From: Branchipolynoe longqiensis
Taxonomy: Eukaryota > Annelida > Polychaeta > Phyllodocida > Polynoidae
DNA length: 64,000 nucleotides
NCBI GenBank assembly: GCA_030323885.1
Contig: CM059193.1
Location: 78,767,447-78,831,446 of the forward strand
Reading direction: 5' to 3'
The position numbers were made by a program, and so were the translations under genes. Shown one piece after another: positions 1 through 9,395 of the stretch (positions are counted from its first letter, which is position 1; each line of letters opens with the position of its first letter). The notes under the pieces are model-generated. The model did not search any database. It saw only the letters and a program-made list of their open reading frames with translations, and had not been told where the DNA came from.

Positions 1-45
1 GACCTTTAATGTTTCCAGGACGTAACACTCCAACAACCAACCAAC
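1..45 (+). mobile_element. SINE-B, 3' tail fragment
   Basis: The window opens inside the 3' end of a SINE-B copy. It shows the family end, a variant of GACCTTAGATGTTGCCAGG followed by ACGTAAAACTCCAAC and a CAACAACCAACCAAC tail. The 5' part lies outside the window. Confidence 0.8.
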
Positions 46-69
46 ATATCTATATATATATACTGTCTA

Positions 70-262
70 CAGTAAAACCTCTCTAATCGACCACCTCCAC
101 AGATCCACCACTCCCCTATTTCGATCAATTTATTTGGGTCCCAAACGATCGTCCATACAATACCATTGTAACGATTTAAAACACCTCACTAAACCGACCA
201 CCTCCCTAAATGGACCATTTATAATCGATCCCATGGTCCGTTGACTTAGAGAGGTTTTACTG
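70..262. mobile_element. MITE-P, pogo/Tigger-like, intact
   Basis: Terminal inverted repeats begin CAGTAAAACCTCTC and end GAGAGGTTTTACTG, flanked on both sides by TA (68-69 and 263-264). The TA target site and CAGTAAAACC-type ends are typical of the pogo/Tigger branch of Tc1/mariner. The 193-bp length leaves no room for a transposase, so it is non-autonomous. A second copy is at 61938-62115. Confidence 0.85.
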
Positions 263-287
263 TACCGGGGGTATGTGTATATATATA

Positions 288-544
288 TGAGACTGTCTCA
301 AAAGGTGCTAAGCAATATGGGACAAAACTTTGTCCATAGTAACGATCAACACACTATCTACTTATGCATTTGCTCAGGATAAACTGATTTCTTTTTTACA
401 TGGTGTTTCATAATCCCAATAAAATACATATTGATTTGAAGCAAATGTCCTTGTGTTTTTAGTGTAACCATTTCTGTGCTGTTTTGTGTCAATCGTTACA
501 ATGGACAAAAAAATGAAGAGCTAGCACCTTTTGAGACAGGCTCA
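288..544. mobile_element. MITE-Q, TA-flanked, long TIR
   Basis: The ends TGAGACTGTCTCAAAAGG and CCTTTTGAGACAGGCTCA are inverted copies. Imperfect pairing continues inward for about 60 bp, including TTTGTCCAT-GTAACGAT. TA flanks both ends (286-287, 545-546). No ORF. Only one copy is seen here. Confidence 0.75.
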
Positions 545-1032
545 TATACATATACATAATAATTATATACGTATATATGTGGATATATCGGCGACCTGAG
601 CTCAAACCGAAGAAGCTTCCAGGGACTTCTGGGCTACTTACTTTCCTCTCTCATCTCCTGCATTCTATAAGGCGCCATTGTTGACCTATTTTCTTTTTTC
701 TTTCCGCGTGTTCGACTTCTGTATATGAGTGTCAATATTTCGCACCGCCGTCCGCAGAATTGACAGCAGTTCCTTTCTGATCACATGGGTGCTTGTATAT
801 TGCCCCTGAGTGCCATATGGCATGACATAACGCCAACCTGTCTCAGATCACGCCCGCGTACCGGCACGTATGACGTCAGAAACCCGACGCGCTTACCAAT
901 GTCGTCTGCTTTTCAGTAGATGTCGTCTGTTGGTGTCAACAAACACCTACAATGATTGTTTCCTTCAGTGTGTTCTTGCTGAAGTTTCCCCGCTACCTCA
1001 CCGATTTTTTTCATTGAAAGTTTACTATTATC
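545..1032. other. No gene recognised
   Basis: AT-rich start with TATA/TACG simple sequence, then mixed-composition DNA. A 63-codon ORF at 870-1061 runs into the SINE-A head and has no recognisable domain. I see no feature here. Confidence 0.6.
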
Positions 1033-1350
1033 TGTGGTGTTCTCTGTGGTGGAGTGGTTAGACTTTTTTCTAGGTCAGACTACTGATTTGAAGGTCAGTG
1101 GTTCGATTCCCTGTGCCCCCCCCCTGCCCCCCACCTCTGCCAATTTGGATTTCCACAGCTGTGTATAACTTACGGCATCATCAAAGGCCAGTTGCTCTCA
1201 TACCATTCTATGTGGTGTGGGAGGTTAAAAATCCCTTGGGTCGGTAAAAGTGTAGGCTTGGGCTTTCTATTGACAAACTGTCTAATGGTGAAAACAAGTC
1301 TATTCAGACTTATCCATAATAGGCAGTATCAATCTTCAAGAAAGAAAAAT
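1033..1350 (+). mobile_element. SINE-A copy, near full length
   Basis: A tRNA-like head (CTGTGGTGGAGTGGTTAGA, then B box GGTTCGATTCC) is followed by a body reading GCCAATTTGGATTTCCAC and ending GGCAGTATCAATCTTCAAG plus an A-rich tail. It matches the copy at 11702-12007 over its length. Confidence 0.8.
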
Positions 1351-1582
1351 TATCCCCATATGAAAGTGGTAATGGATCATCAAAATGTCTGCTGTAAATG
1401 TAATCTATGCAAATCAGACAACATTTCCATGGCGGGAGAATACCGGCGGAATGACTCTGGCGGAGGTTGTTGCTACAGAGACGGCGTCGACCAGTGGGGC
1501 TCGGTACTCCCATATGGTCTTATCTCACAGTGTTAGGAGCTTTCCCAATATGCATATCAGATATCATAAGGAAGAGAAGGTA

Positions 1583-1888
1583 TTGGTTGGTTGCTTGTTG
1601 GGGTTTTGCGTCCTGGCAACATATACGGTATCAGGACGGGTAACGACTTGTGACAGTGCACACTCATGGCGACTTTATAGTGTTGCCAGACTGGGAGACC
1701 AGGCCACCAACACCACGTGATATCGCACTCAGTCACATTACCCTGACACTGGGCCAATCACTCTTCGTCCTATCCTAATAATGCAGAGAGCCTGGATAGG
1801 AAGCGACAAGTGTCAAATTTAATGTTATCAGTTTGACTCGACCAGGGTTCGAACCCGTGGGTTCGAATCCCATGATCTACCCAAAAGG
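1583..1888 (-). mobile_element. SINE-B copy
   Basis: Minus-strand copy: tail (TTGGTTGG...GTTTTGCGTCCTGGCAAC) on the left, then the GACTTTATAGTG and CACTCAGTCACATTA body motifs, then the tRNA-like head with the inverted B box GGTTCGAAT near 1846-1870. Confidence 0.8.
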
Positions 1889-1985
1889 GAAAAGGGCGGT
1901 ACGTGGATGAGGGAGCGTCGGGGGAATCAGCGCTTTGTTTGCGGTGGAGGAAAATTTCACATTTCTCAGAGTGCCCATTAAATTG

Positions 1986-2268
1986 AAGGTGTGCGTCATC
2001 TGATCAATCCTGCTCAGTGGCCCCTCTTGCAGTTTGGGCTATTTTCCATTCCAACCAGTGGTTCACAACTGGTTCATCAAAGGCTGTTATGTGTGCTGTG
2101 GGAAAGTGCATATAAAAGACGGAAAGAGTAGCCTATGTGGCGGCAGCAGGTTTCCTCCAAAGAAATATGTCAGAATGACCATATGTTTGACGTCGAATAG
2201 CCAATGATAAAATCAATGTGCTCTAGAGGCGTTATTAAATCAAACAAGCTTTACTATTTATTGGAGTG
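1986..2268 (+). mobile_element. SINE-D (V-SINE/RUDI-like) copy, 5'-degraded
   Basis: Carries the family core GGGAAAGTGCATATAAAAGA, ATATGTCAGAATGACCATATG and the end GCTCTAGAGGCGTTATTAAAT with an AAACAAG tail. The tRNA-like head is eroded. This body is very common in mollusc DNA, from memory of the family; a library search should confirm it. Confidence 0.75.
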
Positions 2269-2308
2269 CCCATTAAGTGGGTCTTTAGTTTACCGAGGAA
2301 TGCGATTT

Positions 2309-2550
2309 AGACCAGACAGGATGGCCAAATGAATTGAGCGTCCACCTCCTGTTTTGGTAGGTCATGAGATTGTAACCCATCGTTTCGAACCCTAGTCGAG
2401 CCAAACCAATGACTTAAGAATTGATACCTGGCACAACCTAGTCTGGTATTAGGCACTACTAGGATATCGCAAGGAGCAGTGGAATGAGGAAGAGCAATTG
2501 TGTGTCCGCGATTGAAATTTCCACAGCTTAAACAACTAATGTACCAACAA
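2309..2550 (+). mobile_element. SINE-C copy (SINE-B-type body, alternative 3' tail)
   Basis: Head GGATGGCCAAATGAATTGAG and B-box region, then AAACCAATGACTTAAGAATT as in SINE-B, then a different tail: AGCAGTGGAATGAGGAAGA ... CTTAAACAACTAATGTACC. The SINE-B 3' half is absent. Confidence 0.7.
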
Positions 2551-2650
2551 CACAATCCACTAATTGGCAGTCACTGCAGAGCGGAATAACTACAGGTTTA
2601 ACTGTCAAACTGCTCACTGTTATTAAGTCAGTTGATGTCAATCCGTCTAA

Positions 2651-2995
2651 TGGTGCAGTCACACTATGATGACAGGGGCGATGACTGACCAACGAGTTTG
2701 ATTTTCTAAAAACCTGACGACATATCCAAATTCGGGGCCAAGTTGGACGACATCCGGACGACATCCGGATGACAGCCCGGATGACAGCCCAGGTTTGTAT
2801 ATACCCAAAGGCAAAGAGGAGCCGACGAGATGCCGATGAGTGTGTGGCGAGTGCGTAACGGCAACGATGAGTGCGTAACGGCAACGACGACAGCGTAACG
2901 TGACCATAACGAGATTCGAACGAGATCCGACGAGTTTCCAAATGTCCAATTCGTTGGTCACTCGTCGCTCTTGTCATCGTAGTGTGACTGCAACG
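2651..2995. mobile_element. MITE-H, GACGA-motif subtype
   Basis: Inverted ends read TGCAGTCACACTATGATGAC and GTCATCGTAGTGTGACTGCA. Flanks are TAA on the left and TTA on the right. The interior is packed with GACGACATCCG, CGATGAGTG and GACGAG repeats. No transposase. Confidence 0.75.
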
Positions 2996-3054
2996 TTAGC
3001 AACTAACCAGGCACTCCTATCTCCTAAAGCCACCACCCCTGGTAGATATAGCTT

Positions 3055-3357
3055 TTGGTTTATTGGGGTGTTATATACTAGCCACATTTATAGTCAAAGC
3101 AGGACGGCAACCGACTTGTGACAGACGTGGCGACTTCACAGTGCGGCCCCATTGGGATATCTCGCCTCCAGTAACATGACCCGGTATCAAATTCCAATAT
3201 CCTGAACCTGCACCAACCACGCCTGTCAATTCTGAGTGCCGAGCCAGACAGGGAGAAACATCAGTTATTGTAAGTTTTCAGTTTCACTCGGCCGAGGATT
3301 GATCCGACAACCTCCCATATGGGAAGCGATCGACCATCTTGTCCGGTTAGCCACATA
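3055..3357 (-). mobile_element. SINE-B copy, diverged
   Basis: Minus-strand copy with CAGGACGGCAACCGACTTGTG, the GGCGACTTCACAGTGCGGCCC body and a decayed head ending at CTTGTCCGGTTAGCCAC. Confidence 0.7.
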
Positions 3358-3359
3358 AG

Positions 3360-3645
3360 AGTTATATGCATAAATATAAGTATATATATATATGGTATAG
3401 ATATGTATATATATACAGACAACTTATATATATCTATGTACATGTGTATACATGCATATACATGTATATACATGTATATAATTATATTTATATATAAGTA
3501 CATATATTTGTATATGCATAGGTATGCATATATATATATAGATGTAAATGTGTATGTATATATTAATAATATATATAATATTATTATATATACGCATATA
3601 TGTATATGCATACATATGCATGATTGCATGGATATATGTTTATAT
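3360..3645. repeat. AT-rich (TATATG/TACATG) simple repeat
   Basis: Alternating purine-pyrimidine TATA, TATG and TACATG steps. The Tyr/Ile-rich ORFs on both strands here are translations of this repeat. Confidence 0.9.
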
Positions 3646-3702
3646 GTTGCTTTCTTGGAGTTCTACGTCCTGGCAACATCTAAGGTCATATCAGGACGGG
3701 GT
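3646..3702 (-). mobile_element. SINE-B tail fragment
   Basis: Shows GGAGTTCTACGTCCTGGCAA followed by ATCTAAGGTCATATCAGGAC, the family 3' end on the minus strand, embedded in AT-rich repeat. Confidence 0.7.
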
Positions 3703-3767
3703 GTATGTATGTACATAAATGTATATATGTACATATGTAAGTGAAGTGGGCGTGTCTACTCGCCTGA

Positions 3768-3806
3768 GCAATTTGCGCGCGCGCGAATTGCGCGCGCGCA
3801 AATTGC
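3768..3806. repeat. Perfect 39-bp palindrome, 17-bp arms
   Basis: Arms GCAATTTGCGCGCGCGC (3768-3784) and GCGCGCGCGCAAATTGC (3790-3806) are exact inverted copies around GAATT. The alternating CG core could form a cruciform or Z-DNA. Confidence 0.9.
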
Positions 3807-4715
3807 TAACACTTGTGCACGCGAGGGTTCCCAGTGGTAAAGCGTTGCTTGGCGACTAGCCAAGCAACGATGGAAGGTCGGGCTTTTCGGGGCCAGACCC
3901 GGCGGACGTGTTTCTACACGCTCCGTCGTTTTACACCGATATTTAGGCTTTTTCGGGTCAAAATTCTAAACTAAAGTATACAAACAACACGGGAGGGAAC
4001 GGGAGATAAATACTCATAGTAAACTACATATATATATTGGTATCCATGTTAGTCTTTTGTTAAGAATAAATCGTGAGCTCTTGTAAAGGTGAATCAGGAC
4101 GTTCCTTGCATTCTTTATTATCCTCCAGTCTTCTTGTAGATTAACCGCTATGGAACCTTGATATTTGATTGCTTTCTACACACGGAGAGGCCTTAGGCCT
4201 GCGTCGGCCTTCTGCAAGTAATACACCCATCTGCGGGCATTTAATAACTGACGCATTCACAGAATTAACGTAGTGTTACTTTTAGGCTAGAACCACGACA
4301 TCTAATGTAAACAAAGTAATAGAGACAGCGGCAGCATCTCGTGCTGGACTGCGCATATTTGGATTCAGTTAGTAACATTCACAATATATACCAAGGACGG
4401 AGGGGGCAGCCAGTAGATGGAATAACCTAATAAATACACTTTAGGCCGATAAATGCGCACGATGGCAAATCTAGCATTTAGACGATACTCTGGCTGGCGC
4501 CTCTCGTACGGGACGGACACCGACGACGGACTACTCGCAGACGGGAGGTAAGGCTACGGCGGCGGCGGCTGGGCCAAGGAAATTCACATGGAAACAATTA
4601 ATTATATTAACACGTTAGGCTCGCCTTAAGCGGGGGTGGAATTGCCGAACGGTTAAACATATATATGAAAACATATATATATATACATATATATATATGC
4701 ATATATATGTATATG
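3807..4715. other. No gene; tRNA-like hairpin, then mixed unique DNA
   Basis: At 3843-3869 an 11-bp perfect stem (CGTTGCTTGGC/GCCAAGCAACG) encloses GACTA. It sits just 3' of CCCAGTGGTAAAGCG, which resembles a Pol III A box, so this may be a worn SINE head. The rest is unrecognised, with a GC-rich patch at 4490-4575 and TATATA sequence at 4655-4712. Confidence 0.5.
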
Positions 4716-4755
4716 AAACATGATACATGTGGGTCACATAAGTAGTAACCCCGGG

Positions 4756-4772
4756 TGCCACCAGGCGGCGCT
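4756..4772 (+). promoter_or_regulatory. CTCF-like motif
   Basis: TGCCACCAGGCGGCGCT closely fits the animal CTCF core CCACNAGRNGGCRC. This is a sequence match only; binding is unproven. Confidence 0.35.
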
Positions 4773-5099
4773 AATGGTGACAGACTGGTATAACAGATGC
4801 CACCATGGTGCTCATGTAGCCGAGGTGCTCCTAACTTATCTTCATTTGCTCATAACTGCTCAGAGTCAGAGCCGCTCAAGCCCCCGCTCCGCCCTCCCCA
4901 GGAGCCCCGACCGCGACCAGCTCGGGGCGGGCGGAGAAACAATAAGTCCATGCTATGCGCAATTACGGTGCAATACATGAACTGTATATACCAGCTGCCC
5001 GCCGCTTCTGGGCGACAGTGGCGCCAGTTTTATAGCGGCGGCGGGAAAATATATCACGAGGTTCACTCAAACTCATAGTCTGGGAGTGTGGGTGGGTTT

Positions 5100-5690
5100 G
5101 AGCGGCGTAGAAGAGTGGGAATACGGTGGGAAGGAGAGCGGGGTAGGATGGGAGGTAAAGGGGAGGTAGGGGGAGGTAGGGGGAGGTAGGGGGAGGTAGG
5201 ATGAGATAGGGGGAGGTAGGGGGGAATGAATAGAGGAGATGGGGAAGAGGGAGGAATGGGTATGGAGGAGGGCCGCGGAGGGGAAGGAGAGAAGTGGGAA
5301 AAAGAGGAGAGCGGGGGAGGGGGGAGTAGGAGAGGGAAGATGGGAGGAAGAGGGGAGGAGGGAAGGAGCGGTAGAGGAAGGAGGGGGAGGGTGGTGTGTG
5401 AAGGAGGGGAGGAGGGGATGACGAGAACGGGAGAGGGGAGGGGAGAAGAGGGGGAGGGAGAAGGGGACGGAAGAGGGGGATAGGAGGGGAATGAAGAGGA
5501 GAGGGGGGAAGAGGGAGGTGGGGAGAACGGGAGAAAGAGCACGGGATGAGCGAAGAAAGGGAGGAGAAAATGGGATGAGAGGAGGAGGGGAGGAGAGGAA
5601 CACATGTGGAGAGAAGGAAGGGAAGAGAAGAAGGGGGGGGGGTAAGGGGGAGAATGGGAGGAAAGAGGACAGAATGATTTGTTCGAGGAT
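5100..5690. repeat. Purine-rich tract with GGGGGAGGTA minisatellite
   Basis: The plus strand is almost entirely G and A for about 590 bp. It starts with tandem GGGGGAGGTA units (about 5160-5220). The Ser/Pro-rich ORFs on the minus strand and Gly/Glu-rich ORFs on the plus strand reflect composition only. It could form triplex DNA. Confidence 0.9.
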
Positions 5691-5844
5691 ATGACTGGTC
5701 ATGTGGACTAGGCGCAGTCGGGATGCATGGCTTTATTACGCAAGCGAAAGGAGGTGTGGGTGTTCAGGGCGGGGGTGGGGGTGGTTGTAAGCGGGATTTG
5801 GACAGGGTTCTTGGTGCGGCTTCACCCCGGTGAAAGCAGTGGGC

Positions 5845-5935
5845 GACGCGGGTATGAGTGGGGATGGGGGTGGGGGTGGGGCTGGGGTGTGAGGTTGGGT
5901 GTGGGTGTGGGTGTGGGTGTGGGGTGGGGGTGCTG
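5845..5935. repeat. GGGGTG/GGGTGT simple repeat
   Basis: Tandem GGGGTGGGGG and GGGTGTGGGTGT units; no coding signal. Confidence 0.9.
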
Positions 5936-6138
5936 TGTTGGGTATGGCGTCATGAGAGTGTGGGTGGGTGGGTGAATGCTGGGAGTTGAGGAGTGGGGTG
6001 GAATGACAGCTTTGACTGCTGATGGAGCGCGATCAGAACAAAAGTAGAACCTTCTTGTGTCTGTACTGAGGAGAACATGTTTGAAGGGCATAAGGTTGAA
6101 ACCGGAAGTAGCAAAGACTAACTTTGTATACATAGTGG

Positions 6139-6467
6139 TATGTTGTTGTTGTTTGTTGCTTTACATCCTAGCAAAATCTAAGGTCATAACAGGATGGGTA
6201 CCAACTTGTGACAGTGCGCACTCATGGCAACTTTATTGTGCTGCCCCACTGGGAGACCAGGCTGCCAGAACCATGACTCGATATCACACAGTCACATTAT
6301 CCCTATAGTGTGCAAACCAGTCATTGTCCTATCCTAGTAATGCTGAATACCAGGCTAGGTAGTGTCAAGTATCAATTTTATAAGTCATTGGTTTAACTCG
6401 GTTGGAACCCCCGACCTTCCTCACAGGAAGCTTGCGCTCCAGCGATTATGCCACCACGTCCGCTGTG
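6139..6467 (-). mobile_element. SINE-B copy, near full length
   Basis: Minus-strand copy running from the TGTTGTTGTTTGTTG tail through TTTACATCCTAGCAAAATC to the head CCCCGACCTTCCTCACAGG and GCCACCACGTCCG. Confidence 0.85.
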
Positions 6468-6468
6468 T

Positions 6469-6470
<2 letters not shown>

Positions 6471-6507
<37 letters not shown>
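6471..6507. repeat. (TA)n microsatellite
   Basis: Uninterrupted TA dinucleotides directly abutting the 5' head end of the SINE-B copy. Confidence 0.95.
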
Positions 6508-6509
<2 letters not shown>

Positions 6510-6589
6510 TTTAACACACACATATATGTGTATATGCATATATATATAGGTATATATATACATATAAGCATCCACATTGGCTGAATTAA

Positions 6590-6805
6590 TGGGTGCGTGC
6601 TTCCCATGTCGCAGCTTTGGGGATTTGAACTCTAAGGTTTGGGGTTCGAAGACTGACCGAGTCAAATCCAATGACTTCAGACGATGATATTTGTTGCTAC
6701 CCATGGCTGGCGCACCCGACATTACCAGGATAGGGACAATGGCAATGGAATACCTATTTTCCGCAATTAAAAAAAAATGTCCCCTGCTCAATCAAATTGT
6801 TAAAA
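6590..6805 (+). mobile_element. SINE-C copy
   Basis: Eroded head with a GGGGTTCGAAG B box, then TCAAATCCAATGACTTCAGA, then the SINE-C tail TGGCAATGGAATACC ... AAATGTCCCCTGCTCAATCAA. Confidence 0.7.
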
Positions 6806-7179
6806 CATTGTGTTTAAAGAGAAGATTGTGCATACAGATATACACAATGTATATATAGTGGCTGTTTACGGTACCATATGTGGTGTTCTATCTGTCCCTG
6901 ATAATGGTGTATATGTATCAATCAAAATGACTTAATTGAGTATATTTCGTCAAATATATTACATCGAAGTGCTTCCTAACGGGGAAGCTGTAGTTGAATG
7001 ATTTGCTTGATGGGAGGTCCCGGGGGACGGGCGGTGGTGGAGGAGAGGAGGGAGGGTCAAGGCCTAGCAATATTTCAGGTCATACCAGGATTGGGGCTGA
7101 CTGACTAGAGGGTGTGAGTCCCATTCCTGTTCCCATAAAGTTCTAACTATAAAAAGTAGCAACAGACAACAGAACTCAA
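6806..7179. other. No gene recognised
   Basis: Mixed sequence with a G-rich patch near 7020-7055 and a short AGGTCATACCAGGAT similarity to SINE-B at about 7076-7091. Nothing else is supported. Confidence 0.6.
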
Positions 7180-7620
7180 CACTTGCTGTCCGGACTCCAC
7201 TTCGGTCACACCTCTTCTATCTACCCTTAGTCGCTGGTCCCCTCTCCTGGTTTGATCTAAAAATATATCACAGGGGAGGGCAGCCAGTTTTTCACCTTCT
7301 ACCACCAGTAATCTGGTTGTGCCTCCAGCTCGCTGTCTGGTCAACCCAAAACAAGAAGGCACGGCTCTTTGACTCAACTCTCCTCGCTTCTCTTTCCTCA
7401 ATCTTACTAATCACTTTTCTTCCTCCCGGGCTTACTTCTCCTGATCAAAGAAGTTGTTTGCTTGGGTGGGGCCCTTTTCCTTTTTCCCTGCGGCTCTGCG
7501 CTCTTCAACTGCGGATCGCGTCTGTTTTCCTTATTGCTTCTCCAAACCTTCGGCGCCCAGACTCAAGTACCTTGAATAAGTGACTCCTAGAACTTTCTAC
7601 TTCTACCAAGAACGGACTGA
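7180..7620 (+). repeat. rep-2, copy 1
   Basis: Unclassified interspersed repeat starting ACTTGCTGTCCGGACTCCAC and containing TTGCTTGGGTGGGGCCCTTT. It is also present at 24605-25035 and in part at 27560-27880. No domain is seen. It could be an untranslated part of a LINE. Confidence 0.7.
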
Positions 7621-7870
7621 TTTGTCGGTGCCGATCCAAACCTGTAGCCAGTATGTGTAATCGAACAGATTACGAACACCCCAATCAGTCAGCTCAAGAA
7701 AACTTATACACAACTTACACACAACTCAAACAAAACTTACACACACACAAAGCAACCTGCATGTAGCCGAGATTTTCCTAATATAAGCTATATATATATA
7801 CTCTTGAGCGTATTGTGATATAACTAATGGATAGTTTCATGGGCGTATGCATATTTATATATATAAATAT

Positions 7871-8052
7871 TGTAGTGGTCTGCACTGACCTCTCAGGCAA
7901 GTAACCACATAGACAGGTAGGCGTGGGGAGTGTATTGATATCAGGGAGCCTAGGTGGTGTAATGGTTAGCACACTGGCCCGGAATGCAAAGAGATGCGGG
8001 TTTGAGTCCCGCTCTAGGCACAGTATTTCCCATTTTCATCACCCCCACGACA
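7871..8052 (+). repeat. TRIM left LTR (182 bp)
   Basis: Runs from TGTAGTGGTCTGCACTGACC to CATCACCCCCACGACA. It differs from the right LTR only in the B box (TTTGAG here, TTCGAG at right), which implies a recent insertion. Confidence 0.85.
7948..8020 (+). other. tRNA-like domain inside the LTR, tRNA-Gln-like D arm
   Basis: GCCTAGG (7948-7954) pairs with TCTAGGC (8013-8019) as a 7-bp acceptor-like stem followed by A. GTGT/GCAC forms a D stem. The A box TGGTGTAATGG is at 7955-7965 and the B box GGTTTGAGTCC at 7999-8009. The A-box arm resembles animal tRNA-Gln (TGGTGTAATGGTTAGCAC). The anticodon stem does not pair, so this is not a functional tRNA gene. An equivalent domain is at 8269-8341 in the right LTR. 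Confidence 0.75.
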
Positions 8053-8191
8053 CTGGTTGCCGTGATCAGGATCCTGTACAAGCTTTGCGCTGTATGGTTG
8101 TTGAACCTACCCTGTGTATGTATGTGTTAGTGCATTGCCTGTATGTATGTAATTGTAAGCATTACAAGACTTACAATTCCAGGGGGACGAG
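8053..8191 (+). other. TRIM internal domain
   Basis: 139 bp between the LTRs with no ORF. A candidate primer-binding site starts at TGGTTGCCGTGATC (8055); the matching tRNA is not assigned. The candidate polypurine tract is AGGGGGACGAG at 8181-8191. Confidence 0.65.
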
Positions 8192-8373
8192 TGTAGTGGT
8201 CTGCACTGACCTCTCAGGCAAGTAACCACATAGACAGGTAGGCGTGGGGAGTGTATTGATATCAGGGAGCCTAGGTGGTGTAATGGTTAGCACACTGGCC
8301 CGGAATGCAAAGAGATGCGGGTTCGAGTCCCGCTCTAGGCACAGTATTTCCCATTTTCATCACCCCCACGACA
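8192..8373 (+). repeat. TRIM right LTR (182 bp)
   Basis: Same boundaries and length as the left LTR. Its B box GGTTCGAGTCC (8320-8330) matches the Pol III consensus exactly. Confidence 0.85.
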
Positions 8374-8490
8374 ATATATATAAATATATAAAAATATATA
8401 TAAATATATATAAATATATATAGATATATATAGATATATATAGATATATATAAATATATATAGATATATATAGATATATATAAATATATA
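8374..8490. repeat. AT-rich (ATATATAA/ATATATAG)n
   Basis: Tandem TATATAAA and TATATAGA steps immediately 3' of the TRIM. The sequence left of the TRIM is also TATA-rich, so the element appears to have inserted into an AT microsatellite. Confidence 0.9.
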
Positions 8491-8884
8491 TATATTCACA
8501 CACAAGCATTAGATCGCTGTTTTGGGCAATCCAGTATCACATCGACGATCATGCTTTGAAAAAAAATGTTAACCAAAATATGTTGTTAACACCCCCCCCC
8601 CCCCCGATAAAAAAAAAGAGGAAAAAACTGCTTCCAAACAAACAAAAAAGAAGGAAAAGACACCACCGAAGTGAAAGTGGTTGTAAGAAGTGACAATACC
8701 TTATCTGATGCAGCAGCTCCCCTGGCGGTCGACGACGTACGTAACCTGTCGACCTCTACACACGGCGGCGGCGACAGGACAGGCGAGCGGAGAGTGAGTG
8801 GTCGCGGTGGGAAGATCTGCGTGGAGAGTGACGGATTAAAGCGCCTGGTGGCAGTGGTGATAACCAACAAAAAAAGGGCGGCGC

Positions 8885-8926
8885 AGACAGTCAGACAGTC
8901 AGTCAGACAGTCAGTCAGTCAGTCAG
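8885..8926. repeat. (CAGT)n microsatellite
   Basis: CAGACAGTCAGACAGTCAG and continuing CAGT units inside GC-rich DNA. Confidence 0.85.
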
Positions 8927-9039
8927 CCCGATCGTCCTGTGAGTCGTGGCGTATCACAAATCAGCTGGCAACGATTTTTGGCTGACAGATAGGAGACGGG
9001 CAGAAAGGGTGGTTGGTTGGTTGGTTGGTGGGTGGCGCG

Positions 9040-9262
9040 GAGATATAGCAGAATCGCAAGCGGGTAGCCGGCAAAGTCACGGCCTCAGGTGCGCAACTCG
9101 CATATTTATGCCCGCGGCCGGCGTCAGAGACCCGCATCGGCGTGGGTGGCGCCGCGCGCCGGCGGGCCCACGCGCTCCGCGAGCCAGCCGCTCATTGGTC
9201 GAGTGCGGAGCGAGGCCGCGCCCACTTTGGTGACGCGCGCCCAGTGGGCGGGCTGGTGGTGA
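9040..9262. promoter_or_regulatory. CpG-rich promoter-like island
   Basis: Dense CpG (GCGCCGCGCGCCGGCGGGCC and neighbours), an inverted CCAAT box (ATTGG, 9194-9198), a GC box GGGCGGG (9246-9252), CGCGCCCAC elements and a possible splice donor (GGTGAGT, 9258-9264). The composition contrasts sharply with the AT-rich surroundings. It could be the promoter and first non-coding exon of a gene running out of view. No coding exon is recognised. Confidence 0.4.
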
Positions 9263-9263
9263 G

Positions 9264-9324
9264 TCGGTGGGTGGGTGGTGGTGGTGGTGGTGGTGGTGGT
9301 GGTGGTGGTGGGGGGGGGGGGGGG
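9264..9324. repeat. (GGT)n followed by a G run
   Basis: About 14 GGT units, then a 14-base G homopolymer. The poly-Gly (plus) and poly-His (minus) ORFs here come from this repeat. Confidence 0.95.
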
Positions 9325-9395
9325 ATGGTAGGGCGCCGCCACTACCGCTACCGCCGCCGTTGCCGGGCCGGGGCCGGTGTGGGGGTTTCAAATCT

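Larger units (their letters stand above)
7871..8373 (+). mobile_element. TRIM-type retroelement with tRNA-like LTRs, complete
   Basis: Two 182-bp direct repeats (7871-8052 and 8192-8373) differ at one base, start TG and end CA. They flank a 139-bp interior that has TGG one base after the left repeat (primer-binding-site position) and AGGGGGACGAG directly before the right repeat (polypurine-tract position). At 503 bp with no ORF, it fits a terminal-repeat retrotransposon in miniature. AT-rich flanks make the target duplication ambiguous (ATAT on both sides). An exact-length solo LTR at 39917-40098 confirms the repeat boundaries. Each LTR holds a tRNA-like Pol III promoter. Movement would need proteins from another element. 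Confidence 0.85.

Noticed and set aside
5063..5702. Pro/Ser/Leu-rich ORFs of 180 and 209 codons on the minus strand
   Set aside because: Purine/pyrimidine tract translation, open in more than one frame at once; no domain.
7948..8020. Functional tRNA gene (and its copy at 8269-8341)
   Set aside because: The anticodon stem does not pair and the sequence lies inside LTRs of a mobile element.
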